This document shows, in pieces, positions 47,601-59,600 of a DNA stretch of 64,000 nucleotides. Origin of the DNA: Branchinecta lynchi (lineage: Eukaryota; Arthropoda; Branchiopoda; Anostraca; Branchinectidae); NCBI GenBank assembly GCA_023053575.1, contig JAKZAP010000011.1, positions 5,890,001 through 5,954,000 on the forward strand. The letters are read 5' to 3'. Below the pieces are notes generated by a model. It was not told where the DNA came from. It ran no database searches and was given only the letters and a program-made list of their open reading frames with translations. How positions within the stretch are numbered: the first letter of the stretch is position 1; every line of letters begins with the position of its first letter. A program made the position numbers and the translations under genes.

Positions 47601-50600
47601 AAGTGAGATTGACGAACGGACGAACAAATATCTGATACAACATCGTAGACTTTCGTTCACTTTCGCTTGCGACCCCAAAAGGAAAGATTTACTTACTTAA
47701 AACTCTGAATGACTTTTTGTACTCTTCAGTTGAAACAGGCTGTAGGACATTTTCAGACAAGCTTACTGTTGTATTCTGGAGCGGCAGTTTTACAAAGACG
47801 CGAGCTGTATTTCCATCAATACTCTCAACCTGAAAAAGGCAAGATCTTGACCCATGCCCGAATTACAGAAATCGATCCACCACACTTCCTGCGACCTCAT
47901 AGCGAAACGCTGGTACTTCTAGGGGCAGGAGAGAGCAGGTGCGAAGCATGAAGATACATAAGGTACAGATACAGCGGTCATGCCACTATCGGAATAAGGT
48001 AACACAGTGAGAGAGGGAGCACGATATAACGTTATTTATATATTTATTTATTTCAAAATATAGCAAACTGGGGCTGCTACAAAACAACTCATTTATATAC
48101 ACTAAGGAAACTAAAAAAACAAATAAGCTGAAGGCACGAAGTCTCAGCATAGGGCGTTAGCTGACAGAGCATAGAAGGCCACTCAGACAACGAGATCCCA
48201 TGTCGAGGATCCTTAAAGGACGCCTCTTTCTTATTCTGCCCTTAATAATATACATAGCTCCCTTATGGAATTATAAGCTTTGAAAATCCCCACATTCCTC
48301 CGTTCCTTAGTTTTGTCCCTACAAATTTTTAGCGCTCTTTCGGCGTGCTGAGACTTGCCCGTCACAAACATAGAGTTTGCCGAAAACTTCAACGAACTCT
48401 TTCGCACATAAGGACATGAGAATCTTCTGTTTTCCGACTTTTTGGGATCCCAAAACGTAAGTGGAGGGATACCTATGACATCGCAAAAGTTGTCCGTCTG
48501 TCCGTCCGTCTGTTAGCAAGATAACTCTCGAAGGGGTTGAGATATTTTGATCAAAGTTGGCATGAGGACTCTTTAGGTCAAAGTCAAGGTCAAGTTCGAA
48601 GATGGGCTATGTAGCTCTATATTTAGGGGTGGGGAGGGGTTTGAAATTAAGAGGAACACAAAATATTTTTTAAAAGCTAATTAAATAGTCGAGTTAGGGA
48701 TAAGGTGACATGCTGAATCTGAATATGAAATTTATTTTCTCGCCGGACAAATAGTTCACCCGGAATCCGGCGAAAACCGGAAAATTTGTGAAAAGTAGAA
48801 GTTCAATATGAAGTTGATTGGAGGATCGATTTAGGGGCAAGGAAACGTGCTGAGTCCGAATATGAAAATTATTTTCTCGCCGGACAATTAGTTTGGCCGG
48901 AATCCGGCCAAAACCGGAGAATTTGTTTAAAGTAAAAGTTTTATTTAAATTTGATAAGATGTTCGATTTGCGGGATAGTAGACATGCTGAATTCATTTTA
49001 TCATTTTATCACCGGATCGCTCGGAATCCGGCTGAAACCAGAAAATTTGTTAAAAGTAAAATTTAATCTGAAGTTGATTAGAGGTTGGATGTAGGGGTAA
49101 GGAGACATGCTGAATTCGTTTTTGAGCTTTATTTTCGGACAAGTAGTTCCGGAATCCCGCCAAAACCGGAAAACTGGCAGAAGTAAGGCAGGAAGTTTCG
49201 ATCTGCTTCGTCAAAATAGATATGACTTAAAAGGGTAAACACACATGCTGAATCCATATCTGAACTTGGTGTTCTCATATGATTAGCTATTTGACCTTAA
49301 TCTGTTTCTAAATTTTAATAGTAAAAGTGTTCAAGGAGTCTGGCGAAGACAAGACCCAATTGTCTGGACAAATTTGAACTCTTAGGATCCCATCGAAACC
49401 TTTGGTCTTCTTAACCACGGCGTGTTCAGTTTTCAAAAGTCTGAGCCTAGCTGCCGCGTCGTGGAGCAGGAAGGCTGGATAGAGTCAACAAGCGCTAACA
49501 AGAAGATCGCTAAATTCAGGTGGAAAGTAATGGTAATTTTTGTCTGATCCATTTCACAGTGAAAAGCTAATTTCTAGTAAGAGTTGTTCAGTTTTCAAAA
49601 GTTTGAGCCTAGCCGCCGCGTAGGAGAGCAGGAAGGCTGGACAGAGTCGACAAGCGCTAACTAGAAGATTGCTAAATTTAGGTGGAAAGTAATGGTCTTT
49701 TTTTTTATATACATTTCATAGTGAAAAGATCATTTCTAGTAAAAAGTTCCGCTCTAAAGGAAAACTCCACTTAAAAGCACTGCATACTGTTTCTACTCAG
49801 ATGTTCAGAGAGAGTGGGCCGTTTTGAGACTAAGCTATGCCCATAGAAAACTACACACGGGTTCGGCTGTTTTTAGCCTCTTTCCATGGGAGGATTCCGC
49901 TGCGTGTCGTCCGCGACGCGACTAGTTAGTAGTGTCATGCGCAAATCCTTTGTCGCAGGTTGAATTCCTATGGCACCCCTGCTGCGTTCCGAAGCAAGGA
50001 AGCCTGGTAGGAGTGGAACGCGTGGGATGCCTGTCAGCCTAGATGACAATCTTGGCAAAATGTGCATAATCGGTCTTCTGACGGAAACAGCTTCTCGGAA
50101 ACAATGATAGAAGCCTGATATGCCGTGTAAAGAGAAGAAATCGTGACAAGCGTGATTTCAGTGTATTGCTAACAGAGGAGATAGGATACACTTACGAAGT
50201 GAAGAATCTTGGGAACGAGAACGGAAAGTAAGGAGATAGCCTGCTGGGAGTGGAACGCGCGGGACGCTGGACACCTTGAATGACTCTCTTGGCAAAATGT
50301 GCACAACCGGTCTTCTGACGGGAATAACTCATCGGATACAAAGATCGGGTGCCAGATCGTATTGTAAAGAGAAGAAATCGTGGCAAGCGTGATATCAGTG
50401 TATTACTAATAGAGGAGAGATAGGATACACATATGAAGTGAATAATCTTGGGAACGAGAAAGGATCGAAATACTGCTGACGTAGAATGAGTACGACCTGT
50501 CCTTTAGAAATACGTGTTGTAAGCACCAACATTTTTAATCTTTGCCTATGAGAACTACTCTTTTCGAAAGAACGGGAAAGTAAGATATTCTTTCAGAGGA

Positions 50601-53600
50601 ACAACTGTATCATCAGCTGAAACGTGATTATTGACCTATGACCTATAGGTATGACCTAGATATATGACCTAGATATACGACCTAGTCTAGTTGGCTCTTT
50701 GGCTAGGGAAAGTAAGATGTTCCTTCAGCAGACCACTTATGGCTCCAGTATAGAAACGTGATTTTAAACGTAACACAACTTCTAGTTAACACAACTTCTA
50801 GTTGTGTTAACTTCTATGTCGCAAACCTTTTTATGGCACTTGAGCTTACTCAAGTGCCATATAGCGATTGTAATTTCTGTCCGTCAGTCGGTCTGTCGGT
50901 CTGTCGGTCCCGGTTTTGCTAGTTCGGGCACTTCCAGATAAGCTAGGACGATGAAACTCGGCAGGCATATCAGGAACTGGACCAGATTAAATTAGAAATG
51001 GTCGATTCCCCGATCCGAAAATCTGGAGGGGAGTGGAGGGAGGGGGAATCCGGAAAAAATAGGAAAATGAGATATTTTTAGCTTACGAACGGGTGATCGG
51101 ATCTTAATGAAACTTGATATGTGGAAGGACTTCGTGTCTCAGACCCTCCATTTTAAATCCAGACCGGATCCGGTGACATTGGGGGGAGTTGGAGGGGGAA
51201 ACCGGAAATCTTGGAAAACACTTGGAGTGGAGGGATCCGGATGAAACTTGGTGGAAAGTACAAGCAAAAGTCCTGGATACATGACCGATATAACCGGAAC
51301 GGATCCGCTCACTTTGGGGGAGTTGGGGGGGAGAAGTCCGAATTTGTAGTGATCCCGCGAGTTCCGTGCTTCCTGATGTGCTGGGATGATGGAAATTGAC
51401 AGGCATGTCTGGGACCCGACCAGATTAAATAGGAAATCGTCAATTCCCGGATTCGACCAGCTGGGGGGGGGGGGAGTGGAGGGAGGGTGAAGCCAAAATT
51501 TGAGGTATTTTTAGCTTGCGAACGGGTGATCGGATCTTGATGAAAGTTTACATTTAGGATGACCTCGCGTCTCAGACATCTCACTTTAAATCCGGGCTGG
51601 ATCCGATGACACTGGGGGGAGTTGGAGGAGGGAGCCGGAAATTTTGAGAAACGCTTAGAGTGGAGGGATCAGGATGAAACTTGGTGGGAAAAACAAGCAC
51701 AAGTCCTAGACACGTCATTGACATAACCGGACCGGATCAGGGCACTGTGGGGGAGTTGGGGTGGGGGTCCGGATTTCTAGCGATCCCGCGAGTTCGGCAT
51801 ACTTCCTGATGTCCTAGGGCGATGAAACTTGGCAGGTATGTCAGGAATCCAAACAGATTGACTTGAGAACAGCCGTTTCCTCGACCCGACGATCGTGGGG
51901 GGAGTGGGTGGATGGGGAGTCCGGAATCTAGTGGGGTGCATAACTTTTGAACGGGTGATCGGATTTGAATGAAACTTGTCTGGTGAGCTATCACCTCGGA
52001 CGTTCAGTGTCACGTCCGGGTCGGGTCCGATACCTGTAGGGATGGGGGGGGGGGGGGTGAAAAACTCTAGACAGTCTAAAAGACACTCTAAAAGCAGAGG
52101 GATTGGGACGAAACTTAATGGATGGAACAAGCATTAGGCCTAGATGAAATTGACGGAGCCAGATGGTTTCGGGGCTCTGTGGGGGGAGTTGGAGGGGGTT
52201 TCCTGGAATTCCGGTAGTCGTGAGTTAGAATAGTTCCAGATGTAAAACGACAACGAAACTTTGCAGGCATATTAGCGACCCGAATTATCTTGACTTAAGA
52301 ACCTGACACAACATACCCCTGGAAACTTCCGTTCCTAGATCCGAGTATTTTTGGGGGAGCAAGAGAAGAGAAATATGGAAATTGACTTCTATAAATTGCA
52401 AACGAGTGGTCTGATTCGAGTGAAACTTCATGGGTGATACGAATCGATGGCCTCGACATGTAAAACATGCGTTCGAACCATATGCGACCACGATTAGGGG
52501 AATTGGGGGTGGAGGGGACTTTTGACATGCACAAAAACCAAACGGATGGACCGAATGAGATGCAAATTCGACAGTGCCGAGTTTATGCGGCCTAGATTTG
52601 TTATTTGGCGTCCGGGCCGGATTCGGCCAAGGTAGGAGGGGGTACTGGAAACTTGCAGATAGGCTATGCTCCAATTTCAGTAAAACTTGATGGACAGGAA
52701 CAGGGAATTCAGAGATTGGGCCCGAACCGGCTCCGACAACGTTGGTGGGAGGGGGGGGGGGTACCGGAACTTTCCAAAAATGCTCAGATTCGAGTGAAAC
52801 TTGATAGATGGTATAAAAGAAGATGCTTTAGGTGGTCGATTTTTTTTATTCCGAACCAGACTCGGCCACGGTAGGTGGAGAGTGAGTGAGTACCGGAAAT
52901 CGTGTAGCACGTCTAGGGATCAAACAAATGGATTTATTGGGATGAAAGTTTGAACAGTCATGTGCATTTGCTACAGACAATCGAGACGATGCCGGAACTG
53001 CTCAGAAATGAGTGAAACTAAATATCCAGATCCAGATAACCGGTTTTACGCATCTGTAGCATGAGACGCGAAAACTCTTTCGGAGCATAACGAACACGGA
53101 AAATAGTGAAATATGGCAAATGCAAAGATTAGTGAGGTGTCGTTCTTGTACAGCCTACTCGTACAAGTGCCATATGAGCTCGTAGCTCTTGTTTATTTTT
53201 AATTTTCTTTAGTCATATATATGTTGTCGTAAATTCTCGTGTTGTCCTTAAATTTTAGTGTTGATGTGTGATAGTCGTTGGTTTGTTTTTTCTTAGGCTA
53301 GAATTGTATTAATAATTTTTACAAACTCATCAGAATTAGTGAAGCGTCGTTTTTATGGCACTTGCTCTTCGGCCAAGTGCCATATAGCGATCGCAATTTC
53401 TGTCCGTCCGTCGGTCTGTCGGTCTGTCCAGGTTTTGCTAGTTCGGGCACTTCCACATAAGCTAAGACGGCAAAACTTGGCAGGCGTATCAGGGACCCCA
53501 AGTGATTAAGTTGGAAATAGTCACTTCCCCCATCCGAGCACCGTGGGGGGAGTGGAGGGAGGGGGAATCCGGAATCTTGCGGTATTTATAACTTTTGAAC

Positions 53601-56600
53601 GGGTGATCGGATCTCGATGAAACTTGATATAAAAAAAAATCAAAATCAAAAATCAAATCATTTAATGTAAACAAGATACAGTCTCTCATAGGCATAGCCC
53701 AAATATGGTATCTTTTAGTCAAACAGTTAATACAAGAAAGATTTGTCAACGAGAAAAACAAAAAGAATAGGATAAAAGGCACAAGTTACGAATTGTTAAA
53801 AGTACGAACAAAACTCGGCACAAAGCTTCGAGAATAACGCTGTGACCTGGAGTAAACCGGTGTCAGTTTTGGAACTTTCGCAGCCGCCTCTCTGGGGAGT
53901 CGGGATCTGAGGGGGACAAAGGGGGGCGGGAGGAAGTTCTTGTAGATGGGGTGGAGGAGGAGGGTTGAGCCAAATTTTAGGCACAGTTTCTCTCGACGGG
54001 CAAAAAGGGGGTCAAGTTTGTATTCTTTTAGATAAAAAGAGTAAGGCAGTGGGGAACCTCCGTAGATGATTTGTAGCGACCTCTTCTGAACCCGTTCAAT
54101 TTTATCACTTTCTTCTTTTGTAAGAGCGAAATGCCAAACAGGACATGCATATTCTACTAGTGGGCGGATGAACATGCAGAAAATTAATTTTAGTTTATCC
54201 TTAGGAACCCGGATTTTCTTTAGAGTCTTCAGCATTTGGATAGCACCATTTGCCTTTTTTACAATCAATCTTGTGTTTTCATGCCAAGTTAGATCAGAAG
54301 AGATCACTACCCCAAGCAGGGTAGTGCTGTTACAGAGGAGGTTTGGGTCTATAGGTGGTTCGAATTCAGGTAGGCTTTTCTTGAGAAATGAAAATGTCAT
54401 TACTGAAGATTTATCTTTATTTACCACCATATTTAATTTTGCTGCTTCAGAGGTAACTTGTTCAATATAATTGAAAGTTTGACTGTTACACGCTCCAAAT
54501 ACTACCTCTGCTAGGGAAAGATCATCTACATACTTCCATCTTTCTTCCAGCCCGACAGCTATTTCATTGATCATGAGGAGGAAGCATAAAGGACCAATCA
54601 CTGTTCCTTGCGGGACACCGCAAAAAATCGGTAAAGAAGAAGAAAAATTATTTTTATATTTTACGATTTGTTCTCTGTTTGTTAGAAAGCTTTTTACGAT
54701 ATTAATAAGATATTCAGGAATATTTTTCTCTGCCATTTTTTCCAGCAAAATCTTGTGATCTACAAGATCGAAAGCTTTTTTAAAATCTATTGCAATTAGA
54801 TTTATCCATTTCCCGGGTTCATCTAAATTTTTAAAAATAAAATCAAGTAAACTAACGAGATAGTGAACAGTTGAACACTTCGGGATGTTACCAAATTGCC
54901 TCTTATCGATGACTTCCGAGAGATATTTTTTTAGCCAAGAAGCAACAAAGCTCTCGTAAATTCGGCTAAAAATTGATGTAACAGTGATCGGCCTCACACC
55001 AGAGAAATCATTGGCTGCTCCCTTTTTCGGAATCGGAGTGATGAAGCCAATTTTCCACTTTTTGGGGAAATATCCAGTATTGGTGATATTATTGTAAATA
55101 ATATGAAGAGGAAACGCCAATTCTTTCGCAAAAGCTTTAGCAATGGCTACTGGAACATCAAAGGGTGCCACTGATGTTTTCTTTAACGAGGAGAGTTTCT
55201 TTCTAATTTCTGATATTGAAATTTCAGGCATTAAATTAGAATTTACATTTGAATCTTCTTGTGAGTTTTGGGATGGTGCTTCAGCTGAAAACGAAGGTGG
55301 CTTTTCAGGAGGCAGTGGTGGGTACGACTGTACAATAGAAGCAAAATGAGAGTTTAGGTCGTTCGCTGTTTTCTCTGATGGCTCCTCCTTCATGAAATCA
55401 ACTGGTTGCGGGCCTCTACCAGTCAGATGTTTAACTTTACCGAAGAACTGTGAAGGCTTGGATTCAAGGAGGTTATCTACTTCCTTTTTATAATAATTTT
55501 CCTGCGCCTGTTTAATTTTCCATTTAATTTTGTTTCTTAATTTCTTTGCTTCTTCTTCCTTTCCTTTTCCAATTAAGTGCAGTTTATGTTTAATCATTTG
55601 TTTAATCTCTGAATTTACGTATGGTTTATCAGTTGAACACACTTTCGTCTTTTTTTCCGGAAAACATTCAACAAACTTTTCATTTAGTTTGCTGTGAAAA
55701 TTCTGTTCCTGTGAATCCAAGTCTTCAGCAGTTGAGACTCCGGCCCAATTTTCTTTCGTTATCCAGTCCCCAAACTGCAAAAGTCCCCGATCAGTGATTC
55801 GTCTTGAGGTTATTTCGGTTACTGAGTAATTGACTTTAACTTTCTCAAAGGGGGTCCACTGCAACATAAAATGATAGCTACCACCAAGCGGTGCGATTTT
55901 ACTTGGGTTTTGATAGTAAGAGCAGAAATTCGTCATAATTACATCCAGAGACGTACCACCTTTGGTTGTTGGAAAATCAACAACATTCTTGAGGTTAAGT
56001 GACCTGGCCAGAGATTTACAACTTAGTTCATTGGCATCTCCTAGCATGGCTATGCCAAAAAAAGGATGTGTTTTCTGGATATAATCTGCCGATTCCTGCA
56101 GCTTTTCCCAAAAAGCCTTTCTTGCAGCAGCGGGTTGGCCAGGTGAATAATAGAAAACACACATCGCTACCGCAGAGAAAGGTCTAGGGAGTCGCTTTGG
56201 TTGTATTTTAACCCATATAATTTCATCATATTCATTAAGAGACGGAATATTCAAAAGTTGAGGTCGTAAACTATCATGAACAAAAGTCATGACCCCTCCC
56301 CCCTTTTTTCCTAAAGAATGATCATCAGGCCTTAATTTAACAAAAGAAAGGAAGTTGGACATTTTCAGTAAGTTTAAATCCTGCCTGTGAACTTCAGTTA
56401 TACAAATAACGGAAGAGTTGAGCATTTGGGCCGTAGTCTCAAGCTCCGTCAATTTTTCCAAATTCAGACTTTCTGCGTTACAATAGAGGAAAGACGGAAA
56501 CACGTACCGTTTATCATTAAATTCACGTGAAAACGCTTTCTTTTTAAGGGTTTTACACCCTAAATGAGGATAGGCAAGGGGGTTAACAACAAAATTCCTA

Positions 56601-59600
56601 TTTGGACGTTCAGGAAGTGGGGGGAGGTTTTTAGAACTTGGGAAAACATTTCCTTATCATGGGTATTACATATAGGGGAAGGAGTATCTGTTGGTTGGAC
56701 TATATTATTATTTAATTGGGGACAAAGGACTGAAAATCTATTTGAAAGTGGGACATTGCTCGACCTTAGAGAAACGGGAGCCGAAACAATCCTCGAGCTA
56801 ACATCGGAAGAAATCTGGGGGGGAGGGGCGGCGGGGGTACTCTCGAAAAGAAATCGAGAGTTACTGTATGGAGGGGAGATGGGTGACCTGGTGCTTCTTG
56901 TGACAGCGCAAGTTTCCATCGTGACGTGTTTTCTTGCACATTCAATAAAAAACCGTCGGTAGATTGACGTCTCGAAATGACCTGATGGGTGCTTAGGGAG
57001 GGAGCGAAGAATGACTTGCGAGTGATTTTCAGTGAACCTGCTAAACTAATCTTTGGAGCGTGAGCAAATTTACAACAACTTTTAAAACACGCGAGATCTA
57101 CACATAACTTTACATGGTCAAAATTACACTTCTCATTTTTACAATTTCCAGCGATAAACTGCTGGCAGATATGCAAGAAACGGCACTTCTTCCCGAATTT
57201 GCAATAGCTCTCTGCGAAGAATCTGCAAACTGTATTTGCTTTCTGATGAAGCTTGTTACCACCAGCTTGTTCCTGTACTTGACTAACAGGAGAGATATCT
57301 GACATTGCCAGCGGCGCATCGGAAGTGAAACACCGCTTCTTATCACACAAAGCCTTGGCAATCAGTTTGTTCTCATGTTCAAGTAGAACAATTTGATGGT
57401 CTCTGTCAACAATGGTCTTCTTCAGGTTGGACATCTCGACGCTTGTTTGGCTGGTGATGTCATCAAGTTTAGTTGACAAGACCAGAATTTCGTTCTTCTG
57501 AACCGAGATTTCGTGTAATAGGTTCTGGATTTCTTTGACACAAGCAGAAATATTAGAGGGGGAAGTTTCGGGTAGGGTTTCCTCGGCTTGGCAAGTACGA
57601 TCACTTCCTGTGGGCCTTATTTGACAAGCCTTGTCGTTTAAGACACTGCTACACTGGGTACTCGCTTCTGATTGGCAGAAAGAAAAATTAGTTTGGCACT
57701 CCGCGTCAGATGGTAGAGCAAGCTTACGGTGCAAAACAGGAGTGAAAGTGCAGTTCAGTCTGGTTCGTGCCAGTCTGGTGGGGGACGCAAGGTTCAGTTC
57801 GGTGTCTAGAGTTACAGCTTGAGTAGGGAAAAAAGCTCTTACCGGTGAGGGTCTGTTGGTAGGGCATAATAGTTTATTCACAACTTTAGTCACAGTCCGT
57901 TTTGGTGATGTAAGGGCGGGGGCGGTTGGGGAATCGGGCACTTTGGAGTTTGCAGTACTGCAGCTAATGCAGATCCAATTTGGGGATTTTTCTCGTTCAA
58001 ACTTAGAGATTCCAGCACAGGCCGCATGGACCCAAGCGTTGCAAGCCGAGCATTGGAAGGACCCAGCATCCCGTTTTCTGTGGCATTCGTTACAGCGTAT
58101 GACATTCTGGCTAGGCAGTTTGGGCTCACTGTATTGACTGCAACTGAGGCAAAGCCAGTTGACGGCTTTTGAGCGTTCATGATTAGAGATACCAGCGCAA
58201 GCTGGGTGGTACCAAATGGGGCAAGCTGTGCACTGGAAGGAACCTGCTCCGCAATTTTTGCGGCAAACTCCACATGGATAGGAGCAAGGCATTGTTTGGG
58301 TTAGCCTTCAGGCTGCCTCCGTGACCTCTAGCGTTGAAACTAAGAATTTGAGCCGTAAGCTTTCGCCGCTAGATGGCAGTGTAGATGAAACCGGTTTGAT
58401 CGTGTCGATACCTGCTGATAGTGTAATATCTGCAGTAGTGATGTTTTTCGTCTCTTAATTGATGGGGACAAAATAATTCAGTACGGGAAATTCAGCTTAC
58501 GTGATTAGTAACAGGTACTCTGGGGTAGAGCTGTAATTGCGGAGAAGGCCTGAAGATACGGGGTAAAAACAGTGCGCTTTGTTTTTATTTTCGACAGAAA
58601 ACTGGAAACATCAACCTGCGACAGCTGGCTAGGCTATCACAGGCACTGGTTCTTGCTATAGGAAAGTTCATACACTGCCCCCGCGTTCACTCAGAGAGCC
58701 ACTTATAACCACAAAAACAACGACTGTTCTTTTTAATTGAACGAACAGCACAAATCTCTCCGCAATTCAAATCGCTGTGTAAATGACGTCACTTGCTAGG
58801 TAATCACAGGTCGAATTCAGGTGGATGCGATAGGTTTGGACTCTCAGACTGAAGGCCTGGAAGGCCTATGGAAGGCCTCATGCCTCAGACAACCCACTTA
58901 AAATCCGGACTGGATCCAGTGACTTTTGGGGGGGGGGGCTGGAGGGGGCAACCGGAAATCTTGGGAAACGCTATGAGTGGAGGGATCGAGATGAAACTTG
59001 GTGGGAAGACACCTAGCAAACACTAGATATATCATTGATATAACCGAGCCGATTCGGGCACTGTGGGGGGAGTGGAGGGAGGGGAAATCCGGAATCTTGA
59101 TGTATTTATAACTTTTGAACGGGTGGTCGGATCTCGATGGAACTTGATATTTGGAAAGACCTCACGACCCACTTAAAATCAGGACCGGATCCGGTGACTT
59201 TTGGGGGGAGCTGGATGGGGCAACCGGAAATCTTGGGAAACGCTATAAGTGGAGGGATCGAGATGAAACTTGGTGGGAAGACACCTAGCAAACACTAGAT
59301 ACATCATTGACATGACCGAGCCGATTCGGGCACTGTGGGGGGAGTGGAGGGAGGGGTAATCCGGAATTTTGAGGTATTTATAACTTTTGAACGGGTGATC
59401 CGATCTCGATGGAACTTGATATTTGGAAAGACCTCATGCCTCAGACGACCCACTAAAAATCCGGACCGGATCCGGTGACTTTTGGGGGGAGCTGGAGGGG
59501 GCAACCGGAAATCTTGGTAAACGCTATGACTGGAGGAATAGAGAGGAAACTTGGTGGGAAGACACCTAGCAAACACAAGATACATCATTGACATGACCGA

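Larger units (their letters stand above)
53631..58867 (-). mobile_element. CR1-like non-LTR retrotransposon, near full length
   Basis: Minus-strand element with ORF1 (58292-56766), ORF2 (56503-53786), a 5' UTR to about 58867, and a 3' end of T/A short repeats (53631-53665, tgattt-type words in the minus strand). It is inserted in a family A element. No long A-tail, as in CR1. Confidence 0.8.

Noticed and set aside
51737..52674. Several ORFs up to 129 codons in family A
   Set aside because: Proline-rich shadows of C-run repeat units; the same frames recur in each unit with stops.
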